The translations under genes and the position numbers were made by a program. From Ooceraea biroi (taxonomy: Eukaryota > Arthropoda > Insecta > Hymenoptera > Formicidae), in assembly GCF_003672135.1 (NCBI RefSeq), contig NC_039516.1:12135838-12199837 (forward strand): a DNA stretch of 64,000 nucleotides, read 5' to 3'. A model generated the notes under the pieces. That model was not told the DNA's origin, made no database searches, and saw nothing but the letters and a program-made list of their open reading frames with translations. Positions 11,452-22,178 of this stretch are shown in pieces. Numbering within the stretch: position 1 is the stretch's first letter; each line of letters begins with the position of its first letter.

Positions 11452-13267
11452 TGGATCATTTTAAATACACCTCTATGCTTGTGAATAAGCGTGATACTTT
11501 TACGTTTCGGATATTATTATTTCCGCGAGATTGTGTGTAAGTCGATATAATCGGTTACAAAGCTAAACGCAAGCAGCTTGAGTCTTGAAAAATTCCGTCT
11601 CTTTTATTCCGTTTTGATCTTTTTCATTATTTTTCATGTGTCATTGTCAACGCACGAAGTCGAAAGGTAGATTGCTCTGCAAAAAACAAAGCAGAAGAAA
11701 CATTTTTGCAATCTCTTTTTTACTCTTATAATATTAAAATCATGTAATCGTAATCACACACACGGTACTACGAAACGGAAGAAAAGAGCAGGCAGAGAAC
11801 TCCAGTATTGACAGGATGCGGATGGAAGCGTAACGATACGTGGACAAGATTATTTCAGTTGTATATTCTCTGAAAGTGCATAAAAATTTAATCTACCAAA
11901 ATGGTTTTGCCTACATCATAATCTGATTGATATCACCGACTGTTATATATATCTTTCCTTGAGTGTTTATTTTGAGAGAAAAAGAAGAGTATTGTATAGT
12001 TAAGTAGCACGAAATTATCATGTGATATTTATAAATATATCTATTATATAAATAATATTTTAAAATACACCGAAAAGATTAAAATATATTAAAATACTCG
12101 AACTTTAATGTGATATTTGACTAAATTCATACATTGTATAATGATTGCTGACGATACGACTGATTATTCAAGGTGTTGGGATAAGCTTCTTGACTTGTAT
12201 CGAACAATTTTAATTAGGCGAGTATCGACGCCTCGTTGAAAGAATAAGAATACATTTTTTGGGCGATTTAATTGAATTAATCCGTATTCGATGTATACGG
12301 AATTAAACGAGGGCAACAGACAAAAGGGTTTGTATTATTTAGTAAATTCAGCTGTAACTATATTAGAATTCGTGTCATATCGTGAGGAGAGTTTTAATCC
12401 ACACGTTGCGAGGAAGAGGATTTTATTGATTATAAGTTTTACATTACGATTTTTTTTGAGCATAGAAAGCTCCAAGATGGATCACGTGCATTTTTGTGGA
12501 GATGCTGCCGATGAGTGTCATTGAGCGAAACATTCTTTCAAAACAATTGTTGATTCTATATAGTTGAGTTAGCCACCTAACCACCCAGAGTAATTTTGTT
12601 TGGAAATCACGTAAATAATCTCTTTGTTGAAGAAAATGGAATATGTCCTGAAAACAAGCGAAACTTTCACTCTTGTTACTTTCTCACGTAGGAATGCAGG
12701 TGATGGTAGTTAAACTCGATTTTGAAGGGGATAGTGCCTGTAAATGTAGCAAGTGTATTTCTCAACACGTTGGAATGCGCGCATAAATATTCTGTTTGAG
12801 ATCTAGACGCAGTCGGGATATGACAAAGCTAAAACATTAGCGTTAATCGATTAACGGGAGATGTAGTAGAGAAGATGTGTGCAGAAATTTTTTTGTACAG
12901 CTGAAGAATACCATTTAATGTGCTGTAGTCGCGAGCATCGTTTCTTCTTTAGTACAAAATACGCCGCAACCTTGCGAATTGTTGCCACGTTCTCACTCCT
13001 TCTACTTGATAAAGTTATTAAGGATTACGCTGTAGCCTGTGCAGCATATACCGCGTACTTGGCTTCGACACGACTTGTTACTTGTTGAGAGCACGTAGAA
13101 ATTGTCGAAGGAAATGTTTAGCTTCTCTTCAGTCTACGTAACATTAGAGAGACGATTAAATTCGGTGCGCGCTGCATCTAAGAACCAAAACAATACAAGC
13201 TATCGATGCGCGCTATTAATGATAAATAAACTGTATGATACTACCTTCGTTCCTTATTAAGTCTTTC

Positions 13268-13273
13268 TTTATT
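13268..13273 (-). terminator. candidate polyadenylation signal of WDR74
   Basis: TTTATT on the plus strand reads AATAAA on the minus strand, 144-149 bases downstream of the WDR74 stop codon at 13417-13419. Confidence 0.4.
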
Positions 13274-13358
13274 TTCCCATCCCAGCACAAAAGGTGCAAA
13301 ATTGCAAGATTTAAAGTTAATTAACATTGATCGTATCAAGGAGATATGAGGATTCACG

Positions 13359-13386
<28 letters not shown>
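13359..13386. repeat. (AT)n microsatellite
   Basis: An uninterrupted AT dinucleotide run of about 14 units, 3' of WDR74. Confidence 0.9.
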
Positions 13387-13394
<8 letters not shown>

Positions 13395-13416
13395 TACTTT
13401 AAAAGATTAATTTTAT

Positions 13417-15299
13417 TTACGTAAAATTACGTGAAACATTAACTCTTTTTGCAATACCTTGCTTAATCTCTTTTCTGTTCTTCCTGTTCCTTGTTTTTGT
13501 CGAATCTTGGGACCTCTAACATAAGAGAGGAAAAAAAAAGAAATAAGCGTGATAAAAGCACATAGTAGCAATAATGTAAAATAATGACGACGTGTGTAAC
13601 AAGGTTATCGCGACTCTACTTACATCACGCTCGATCGATGACCGCTCCTCTTGCGTCAGTTTAATGCGTTTCCGTCTTTTATTGAATTCTACGCGCTCAC
13701 TATCTACCGCTTCCATTTTGTTGAACAGTTCGTCGTATTCTTCTTCGCTGGCCACCTCATTTCCGCAAGATCGCTTGTCGATATTATCGCAATGCAGCTC
13801 TACTACTTTCTGTTTATCATCAATTATACTTTCTATGGAGAAATCTGATCTCACTACCAAACACGTCAACTTGGACGTTAAATAAATCTGCGAGGTAAAA
13901 TAATTACAGATATAGATTCTTTAAATACTCGATTGTTCGAAAAGTGGATGTTACCTTTTTCAAGACTTCTTTCGTGTCGACGTGATGTATTCGTAGATAC
14001 CTGTCGAGACTAACGCTCGCAACGTATGGATTACTCATGCTACAAGCCACTCCGGTTACACCACCAGCAAATCCCTTATATGTGTTTAGTATAGTGCCCG
14101 ATTTTCTCAGATCAACGAGATTCATCCGTCCTTTGCCTGAACCTACTATGATATGCCTACAACGGAAGCGCAGCAAGTTGATACAATAACAGTAAAACAA
14201 AAAAAAAAGAGAAAATATTTCGAAAATATATGCCTCACCTTTCTGCGGGTGTAATGCACAGGCAAGTTAAAGCTTCGTCTTGAATCGTTGTATTTATCAC
14301 AGGACGTCTTTGTGCACGCGGATCATACAAGCGTATCTATATACAATATATATATATATATATTTTTGCAGTCGCAGACAGTGTGTGAGAAACTAACTCT
14401 GTAGAAAAAAATTAAATTCTTTACATGTCCATATCTACCGGCTGTGACTATTTGTTGAGTTGCCGGTAGGAAGTTCAAGTCTGATATCCAGATAGGTATT
14501 CTTAACTCCAACCAATCGTGAGAAAGATTTTTTTCGCTAAATATTAACGTTCGTTTCTCCAGGTCAAACAATTTCAGCCTATTTTCCAATCCCCCAGTTG
14601 CTATTATATTCTTCTGCACACGCGAGTGACACATTTTATCTAGATTCTCTCCAGCATTTACCAATATCTCTTCCTTCCCATTAAACGGCCACGAGCTTAC
14701 CTCACCAGATTTAACAGCTGTTAGGATCGATCTGACAAAATCAATGACAATGACAATGACAATGACAAGTTTTATCATGTAACAATTTCTCGAGTTGTTT
14801 TACTCGTAATTAACTTACTCATTGTATCGTGATAGCCCATTTATGCTTCCTTTGCCCGTGTTACAAGGAAATGAGCATGTAAATTCAGAGCTCTCAGAGT
14901 CATAAACCTTTATTCTGGAAATCATTCGTTCATTCATGCTTACATTCTACATTAATATCAAACGGAAATAAATGTGCTTTCTAACGAGTAAAATGTATTA
15001 CCTCTTATCCTCTTTCACACCACATGCGATTAGAACATCTTTTTCATCTTCGTTACTCCACGAAATGGTGGTGATCTGATCGTTTTCTCTTATCGAGACC
15101 AAGTCCTGTATATTTTTTATTACATTCGCCTTCTTCTCAATTTTAATTCCTAAAGTTCATCATTGACACAAGAATAAATAAATGAAGCAACTTGTAGGCT
15201 ATATAACCTAGCTATATAATACTTGTGAAATGTGTAATTACCTTTAAAAACACCCGACTTTCCACCGACGAAAACGTTAAAATTGTCTTTATAGCTCAT
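13417..15299 (-). CDS. Wdr74: WD repeat-containing protein 74 (ribosome assembly)
   Basis: WDR74 (yeast Nsa1) is a nucleolar seven-bladed WD40 protein that works with the AAA-ATPase NVL in 60S subunit maturation. Exons in transcript order are 15299-15242, 15149-15002, 14914-14819, 14731-14425, 14336-14239, 14156-13955, 13887-13624 and 13515-13417; junctions are all GT..AG and in phase, total 1272 bases, 423 residues. The N-terminus MSYKDNFNVFVGGKSG is the first blade. Family features seen are the KNIIATGGLENRLKLFDL blade, QIVTAGRYGHIRLYDPRAQ at the exon 4/5 junction, and GSGKGRMNLVDLR plus YVASVSLDRYLRIH in exon 6. The C-terminal 70 residues are outside the propeller and rich in Lys/Arg (KRRKRIKL, RNRKNRKEIK), fitting nucleolar targeting. 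Length is slightly above the usual 385 or so. The start is the first ATG; short introns (about 70-100 bp) are typical of the window. Confidence 0.92.
14341..14362. repeat. (AT)n tract in WDR74 intron
   Basis: A short AT dinucleotide run lies just upstream (in transcript sense) of the exon at 14336, next to its TATAG acceptor. Confidence 0.8.
14743..14768. repeat. 6-bp tandem repeat AATGAC, about 4 copies
   Basis: A short hexamer repeat in the WDR74 intron between the exons at 14819 and 14731. Confidence 0.8.
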
Positions 15300-15600
15300 T
15301 ATGGACGCACAGAATTACATATATCAAATACAAATTCACGTCAACGACACACTGACACACTGCCACACTGCACGTGTGCACCGTTGCACGTGCGCTGCGA
15401 AAAATAAACACTTAATATATAGTGCAATGTTTAGTTATATCAGCTGAAAGTAAGATTATCTCTGACCAACTATCGAGTTGTATTGCTAGTTCACCTTTTT
15501 TTCTGTTTATTCAGAAAAAGAAGAAAGAAGCTGAAAAGTGAAAAATCATGGGCCATGTGTCATAGACTAGCTCAACTCACTAACTTTTCGAACAAAACTA

Positions 15601-15959
15601 GTGGAGACTCGTAGTGGAGGTTTGCGGAATTAATTCTTACAGCTCGTTTGTAATTTTCAACCGCAGTACTTTTATTTCCCTATTAGATATGGCTGATTGA
15701 ATCGATCAACGGTGTTCATACTCTTACTAGAGGCGCACACTCTGCATCTCTGGGGGTCTATCTCTTCTTCATGGAGTGAAAATGTGAAAAATGAGTAAAT
15801 TTACTAGAATATTTATAATTTAATTGGTCAACACCTAGTGAATTTGCTCACTTTTCGCATTTTCACTCCGTGAAGAGATACGTAATAGACCCCCTGCAAT
15901 GAACATTTTATTCAAATGTTCAAAATTTAGTTCAACAAGGAGCCGCTACGAGCCTCTAC
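15601..15959. mobile_element. candidate inverted-repeat (TIR-like) element, non-coding
   Basis: The sequence at 15601-15617 (GTGGAGACTCGTAGTGG) matches the reverse complement of 15943-15959 (GTAGAGGCTCGTAGCGG) at 14 of 17 bases. The 359-bp interior has no open coding frame. A related motif pair occurs at 26871-26885 and 27076-27090. The exact ends and target duplication could not be fixed, so membership of a transposon family is inferred. Confidence 0.4.
15752..15894. mobile_element. fold-back MITE-like element, 143 bp
   Basis: The two halves are reverse complements over most of their length. GGGGGTCTAT at the left is mirrored by ATAGACCCCC at the right. TGGAGTGAAAATGTGAAAAA on the left is mirrored by the segment ending CACTCCG on the right with a few mismatches, down to CTAG near both sides of the AT-rich centre (about 15798-15832). 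The right arm carries about seven extra bases. It would form a hairpin with arms of over 50 bases. Confidence 0.7.
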
Positions 15960-16227
15960 TGTGTTTTTACTGGGAAATGAGTGATATGAGTGATGCAATT
16001 GAATGACGGATCTCTCAGAAGAAGTAATTTTATTTTTAAATAGTGACGCTCAACGACGGATCAAAAAAGCAAATTTTATTTAAACTAGAACTGTTTAACC
16101 GTGGATTACAAGAAAGGTTTTAATTTGCAGGTAATAATGTAAGTTAAAGTATAGACTTTTACTTTACATGTTAGAATATTATATGGCAGCTAAAAGTTTA
16201 TACACATTTTCTCGATATACATTTTTT

Positions 16228-16230
<3 letters not shown>

Positions 16231-16279
<49 letters not shown>
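16231..16279. repeat. (TC)n microsatellite
   Basis: An uninterrupted TC run of about 24 units, 480 bases upstream of the epimerase start. Confidence 0.95.
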
Positions 16280-16282
<3 letters not shown>

Positions 16283-16757
16283 TTTCGACAAATCGTCACG
16301 TGTGCCACGTGGATCGTAACCGCTAATGTAATCTTTGCAGTGATATGCAGTGGTAATGACGATTTCGAAATACTGTCTCGGTACGTTGCACTCGGTGCAT
16401 CTACGAGGTTTAGCCTTGAACGAAAGGTTCAATGGATAAATGCCTTAAAATTGCAATCAAATGCATTCTGCATTCAAGAATGATAGCCGCACATGTCCCT
16501 TTGTGCAAATCCTTTGTAGTTATCAATGTTGGGAATGAGCTGTGGAAATGGGACAATCCTGCTTTTGAGTCGTCTCGTTCGATGTAAAATTGCAAAATGA
16601 TGAAATGTTTATGACGTTCACTCGCAGTAAGTTTACAGCGACCTCGAGTTAATAAGCACGCTGAAATCACTTGGCTAGTAGCTATCTACGTAGGACAGCT
16701 GCTATTACATGGCCCAGTTAGAATATATAGCGATGCATATGTTTATGAAGAGATACG

Positions 16758-18875
16758 ATGTTTGGTATTGATAGGTTTAGTATAATGATGCGATTGAACT
16801 TCAAAACAATCTTGCTTATATTGGTTGTCGCAACATTGAGTTCCTTATTCACCTCGTGGAATAATTGTGGAAGCAGCTTATTGTTCCATACTGCAGATTG
16901 GAAGACAAAGTATCAGCATAAGGTAAAGCAAATAAAGCAAATGTTCATCATGTTGCGAGTTAGAAAGCGTTATCTCGTGCTTGTAACACGTTTTATTATA
17001 TACATGGATTATCCCACAGGATCGTGCAAGTACAGAATTGGGATATCAGGAAATAGACTGTCATATAAACGGTGATTATTCGATAGGGTGTCGTAAAGAA
17101 GGCGACGAAGTATACGTACCGTTCTCATTCATCCACAAGTACTTTGAGGTCAGTGAAAACAAAGTATTGTAGTCGTCGACGTTGCATTCATAATAATTTG
17201 TTTTGTACAACGTTGCACGTGTTGCAGATTTATGGAAAATTAGCTACTTACGATGGCCTGGAAAGATTCGAATGGTTGCACAGCTATTCGAAAATAGTGA
17301 ATCCCAAGGGAAAATATGATCCACGTGGTGTATTTATGACCTTTGAAAATTACAACGTCGAAGTGAGGGATAGAGTCAAGTGTATCAGTGGCATCGATGG
17401 TGTACCGATATCGACACAGTGGGAAAGCCAAGGATATTATTATCCCACGCAGATCGCTCAATTTGGATTATCGCATTATAGCAAAAATTTAACTGAGCCA
17501 GAACCACATAGAAAATTAATCGAGGACTCGGATAAAGTTAAACAGAATTGGAACGTTCCTCAGGGATCAATTATCACTAGGGTATACGACGAGCAAGTTA
17601 ATAGTTACGTTTTGAAATTTGCGACGCCCGAAACCAGTAGCTCTGGGATTTCTTTACAATTGGATCACGTGTTGGATTTTGTCCTGAAATGGGATCTCAA
17701 TATCAAAGACAATGGAAGTATCACGATCACGCTGCAGTCGAGAGAAAAGAAAGAGACGTATTATCTTCACTATGTTACGAGCAATACGGTGTTACATAAT
17801 TATAACGATCACGTGTATTATGGAATCGGCCAAGTTAGTCATCAGTGGAGACGTCTGACTAGAGATCTTGTAGTTGACTTACAAAAAGGTCTTTATTTGA
17901 ATGACAAGAGCAGAAAGAAGTTACCTCGATCGAAATTAAAGGTAACCACACACGTGGTGGTCGTGGATATTTTATCTCTCCAATGTCCAATATCCAATCT
18001 AATGAATGTAACATTCAAATGATTTATAAGCGAATCGCCACTATTGCAGGTAGTACGGATTACTTTGTACGGTTCTGGTATGATCGACAATATGACATTA
18101 TCAACCAGTGAACATATGGAACAATTTTATGATGCAGCGAGATGGTTCGTCGCTAATCAAAACATCACCTCGGGTGGTTGGCCGAATCCAGTCAGAAGAA
18201 AAGTAGCACCTGGAATGGCTGTCCTCGAACCTGGGTGGTACGTTTATTTTGTAGCAAAAAATATATATATATATATATGTATGGTATCTTCAAAAGCCGA
18301 TCCGCAGATTGCAAATTCTGAAAGGAGAAATTTATGTTTGCAGGTACTCGAGCATGGGTCAGGGTCACGCGATATCGGTATTAGCGCGCGCGTATTACCA
18401 TTCCGGGGAGGCAAAATACTTACAAGCCGCTATTAGGAGCTTGCGACCCTTCAGACTGTCCTCGATTAAAGGAGGTGTAGCTGCGCTGTTCTTAGGCAAA
18501 TATGTTTGGTACGAGGAATATCCTACGACTCCTTCTTCTTTTATATTAAATGGCTTCATTTATTCGCTTATTGGCCTGTACGACTTGAAGAGTATAGCAA
18601 CGGGTAAAGACGCGGAGGAAGCATCCAGACTCTTCAATCAGGGTATGACATCGCTAAAGAATATGTTAACGTTGTACGATACTGGTTCAGGTACTACGTA
18701 CGATTTGCGTCATTTTACGTTAAAGACGGCGCCAAACTTGGCTAGGTGGGATTATCATTCTACTCACGTCAATCAACTTCTTCTTCTCAATTCCATAGAT
18801 AACGATCCTATTTTTATCACGACAGCTGAAAGGTGGATAGGCTATATGAATGGCAAAAGAGCAGCGCATAATTAA
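16758..18875 (+). CDS. Glce: D-glucuronyl C5-epimerase (heparan sulfate)
   Basis: This Golgi enzyme converts D-glucuronate to L-iduronate in N-sulfated heparan chains. Exons are 16758-16922, 17020-17148, 17228-17941, 18050-18237 and 18344-18875, all GT..AG and in phase: 1728 bases, 575 residues, near the vertebrate length of about 617. Residues 10-30 (FKTILLILVVATLSSLF) form the single signal-anchor of a type II Golgi protein. The N-terminal lumenal part includes YVPFSFIHKYFEIYGKL and the ESQGYYYPTQIAQFGLSHYS region; the C-terminal (alpha/alpha) domain carries GWPNPVRRK, GMAVLEPGWYSSMGQGHAIS, LNGFIYSLIGLYDLK and ARWDYHSTHVNQL, all hallmark segments of the family. ATG 16758 was chosen because it is the first in frame; ATGs at 16785 and 16788 would still leave the anchor whole. 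Confidence 0.95.
18261..18278. repeat. (AT)n tract in GLCE intron
   Basis: A short AT run in the 106-bp last intron of the epimerase gene. Confidence 0.7.
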
Positions 18876-19500
18876 TCGCTGATTTCAATTATATCATCGC
18901 TTCTCTCTTTGTTATTTATTTCTCCACTATTGTTATATATATTTCCTCTATTTTTGTTTTCTCATGTAAATTTGTTGTTGTTTTTACCTACACCAGATAC
19001 CAGATGTACATGTACGTCGTCATATTTTCGTCGTTGTAACGAGATCCTACAATCATTTTTGTACAATATAATTTTTATTTTGTGCATACATGTCGAAATG
19101 GTAGTCACGCGATCAAAGCGAATGTATAATTAGTTTTGATATTATTTATTAAGCTAACATATCCTATTGATATTGTTATGAGAAGCGAAATAACCGTAAC
19201 AATATAGAGAGTTCCGAATGTACTTGTAAATTAGCCATTCGTAGCAGTTGAAGCAACTGAAGCCTTCTGGTTAAAAATCATATAACGGTGCTGCCACTAA
19301 TTATAGCGATCAATATGTAGCGTGATTGTACGCGACTCACCTAGCAATCACGATACATTTAATAAGCACAAATTCGGCGTACTGTCAGAGCAGACTGACA
19401 GCAGATATTGTCATCATATTGATGCTATTTATTGAAGCTTGTGGACATAACGTTACATGGCCAGAATCAAGTTAAATCTGCCAAACGTAATGTAAACGTA

Positions 19501-19506
19501 AATAAA
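19501..19506 (+). terminator. candidate polyadenylation signal of GLCE
   Basis: AATAAA lies 625 bases after the stop codon; a second one is at 19883-19888. Which one is used is unknown. Confidence 0.35.
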
Positions 19507-20063
19507 CACTGTAGATTTCTCTCAGTTTTTATAAACAATCTGCTACTGTTAAACGATCTGCTGTTAAAACGCATCGGACAGACGCTGCCACCGATTATAG
19601 TGATATTTTGCTGATGGATTGCTAGATTTCTGTCAGCATTCTGTCGATCGAACAATGTTGCATGACAAGCATCGACGAGATTTGTAGCAGATATTTCGCA
19701 ATCTCTCCCCTCAACAGATTTTACTGCCAGGGTAATTGTAATACAAGAAAGATTGTAATTATTTATTTTTTAATAGTAACATTAGGACAAGTGACTTTTC
19801 TCTAAGGAACTCACCTAGTTTTGCAATAATTGATTTACGCTACATCTACACACTAAACGCGTAACGTTAGATTTATTTATTCAATAAAAATGATTGTTTC
19901 AGTTGTTGTGTGTGCAACGCATAATTATAAATAATTTGGATTTCTTCTTTTCAAGTAATATATATATATAATCTGGCAAAAAGATTTGCACACGTGAAAC
20001 GAGGATAGGCAAGAAAAAGTGGATGGATCAGGGGGCAAGCAAGAACGTGTCCTGTTACGTGTA

Positions 20064-20069
20064 TTTATT
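20064..20069 (-). terminator. candidate polyadenylation signal of EGF-type gene
   Basis: AATAAA on the minus strand, about 330 bases after the stop at 20398-20400. Confidence 0.35.
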
Positions 20070-20283
20070 TCCGTTATCAAGACAATCTAAAAGAACGAGA
20101 CGCGCGACCAGTCGCAGCTTGTAAAGAGATGTCGAACTTTGCTACGAATGGAAGGAGCAGCATTAGAGCAAAAGATAGTACGGTTTACGGCTTCGTTGTT
20201 ACCACTCGCGTAAAAAATAAGCGATACGTTTCACGCGCAGAAATCGTTTTTCGCAGAAATGTGCGGAAATATTAAGTGTAAAT

Positions 20284-20325
20284 ACAATATGTAAATACAG
20301 CATGTAAATACAGCATGTAAATTAG
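20284..20325. repeat. 16-bp tandem repeat, about 2.6 copies
   Basis: The unit is built around ACAGCATGTAAAT, in the 3' flank of the EGF-type gene. Confidence 0.7.
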
Positions 20326-20397
20326 CGTGAAACGTGGAAAGTTGAGAAATTGAAAGGTCGAGTCGAGTAGCCTTAAAAGCGAAATTGGTTTCGTTGA

Positions 20398-22178
20398 CTA
20401 GTAGTAGCGGTAACGATAGGCACGTCCGTAATTGTATACCGATTTGCTCTCGATTGGATTACAGGTGTACAGGGCGTCGCCTCTGGTCCCTTGCGGACAC
20501 GTGCAGACCGCTATGTGATGTCGGGGCGTGCACGTGGCACTCGGGCCGCACTCGCGACCGGTACACGGGTTCCTGCACGTAAAGTCGATGCACGCTCGAT
20601 TGTCCGGGCATTCGTTGTCGGTGAAACACTCGCCGCGCTGGCAACCCACCAAAGCGTTGCCGATGTAACCGGTGGGACATGTACAGACCGGTCTCTCTTT
20701 ACCGGTATTGTCGTGGCCCGGAGTACAAATCGCATTCGTACCACAGGGATTCGGTTCGCAGAGGTCACCTGAAAGCACGTGTAAAGCGTCGTTAAAGCAG
20801 CTTCTTTCTTTTTCCTCTTTTTCTTTCGTTTCGAAATTCGGAATTATATCATTGCTCACGTGGTTCAAACAGTCTGCAACTGACGAAAGGATTGCCAGTC
20901 ATGTGCTTCGGGCAACTGCAAACGGGAGTGATGCCGCGTAGGTTGCAGTCGGCGTTTACTCCGCAAACGCCGTCGCACGGATTCACGCATTTCTGATAGA
21001 GGCAGGCGGGTTTGCCCAGCGGACATTCCGAGTGGGTGGTGCACTCCGGTCGACACGCGACGTACGGATTTCCCAGCCATGTCTGAAACGAGAAATCGTT
21101 CCCACCACTCTATTTCGTCTATTTCGTCAGAGGCAATCTAAGTCTCGTACAGTTTGCGCTCTCGCGCCGTAATTCCAAGGATAAAGCGGAGGCGTCTTAC
21201 TTTCGGGCAGCTGCACGTTGCTTGATGATTAACGACTTGGCATTCCGCGTTCTCGCCACATTTGCAGGGGCTCTCGCACCTGAACGACGACGAGCACGCG
21301 AGATGATGGGAGCACTCACTGTCACTTTCGCACTCGTGTCGGCATCCAGCCAACGGCGAGCCTCTGTAGCCCGGTAAACAAGTGCAGACTGGTACTTGAT
21401 TGATCACCTCGCACTGGGTATTCTCTCCGCACGGGCTGGGTTTGCAAGCGGCTTCTACATTACATCGATATTCGATATCCGATATCTTAATCAAGGCAAG
21501 AGGGTCCAACATACAAACGCGTTTTTCTTCAAAGACTTGAAAAACGTTTGTCTCTTGAAGAGAGAAGCAGAGTTTTACGTACGAGGATCCGCGATGTGGC
21601 AACCTGAGAATGGATCGCCAACGTGTCCTGGCAAGCACTCGCAGGTACCTATGTGATTTCTCGTCTGGCAGTTTGCGTTCGCACCACATAGACCGACGCA
21701 GGGATCGACGCATCTGTTGTTCGTGCATACTCTGTTGTACGGACAGTCGTCGTTAACTAAAACGCCAAAGAGAAATAAAAATAATAAGTAATTTGTAATT
21801 TGCAGTTTAGTTGAGACGAGGGATTAGTGATATCTCGGGAGAACAGTGATATTCGGAGGTCCACTCACTCAGACATTCGACCCGCACGCATCTCGCGAGT
21901 GGATCTCCCATATGCAGATTCAAGCACGAGCATACCGGCCGTCCTTCGCTCATTGTACATCTCGCGTTCACTCCGCATGTCGCATAACTGTCGCAGCCGC
22001 CTGCGTACATAATAACGCGTGCATAAATCGAGAATGATTCACATTAAACGTTTCAGTTTTGCGTAATGGGAAAACAGGACTTACCAGATGCGATTATTCG
22101 CGATTGTATGTATCGACTACCGTTGACCACTACGACCAACAGAGGCAAGAGTAAGATTGCACCTCGCGAATAACGCAT
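20398..22178 (-). CDS. secreted EGF-type cysteine-rich protein, dumpy-like
   Basis: Exons in transcript order are 22178-22085, 22000-21869, 21756-21583, 21454-21201, 21082-20860 and 20768-20398, all GT..AG and in phase: 1248 bases, 415 residues. MRYSRGAILLLPLLVVVVNG is a clear signal peptide, so the protein should be secreted. The rest is a string of six-cysteine modules of the type CxxxPCGxNAxC...CxCxxGYxGxPxxxC alternating with ECxxDxECPxxxxC modules, as in the insect dumpy and Notch-like extracellular proteins. Each exon carries about one pair of modules. No transmembrane segment follows, and the chain ends with an odd Tyr/Arg tail (YNYGRAYRYRYY). It is far too short to be dumpy itself; hymenopteran genomes carry several such short relatives. 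Role in apical matrix or cuticle adhesion is an inference; the family is clear, the orthologue is not. Confidence 0.85.

Larger units (their letters stand above)
10705..13416. other. 3' region of AMPK gamma and of WDR74
   Basis: The two genes are convergent. An AATAAA at 11446-11451 (plus) is a plausible AMPK gamma polyadenylation signal, about 740 bases after the stop. TTTATT at 13268-13273 is AATAAA on the minus strand, about 145 bases after the WDR74 stop. An (AT)n run lies at 13359-13386. No further gene was seen. Confidence 0.55.
15300..16757. other. divergent intergenic region WDR74 / GLCE
   Basis: WDR74 and the epimerase diverge from here, so both promoters should lie in this 1.46 kb. 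It also contains an inverted-repeat element (15601-15959) with a fold-back element inside it (15752-15894), and a long (TC)n run at 16231-16279. No coding sequence was recognised. Confidence 0.6.
18876..20397. other. shared 3' region of GLCE and the EGF-type gene
   Basis: The two genes converge here. AATAAA occurs on the plus strand at 19501-19506 and 19883-19888 (epimerase side), and TTTATT at 20064-20069 reads AATAAA on the minus strand (EGF gene side, about 330 bases after its stop). A diverged duplicated motif (GCTGCCACYRATTATAGYGAT) appears near 19292 and 19586. A 16-bp unit is repeated at 20284-20325. Nothing coding was seen. Confidence 0.5.

Noticed and set aside
20491..20772. Plus-strand frame over the last EGF-type exon
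   Set aside because: Shadow of the cysteine-rich minus-strand exon, which has in-phase junctions and conserved modules.
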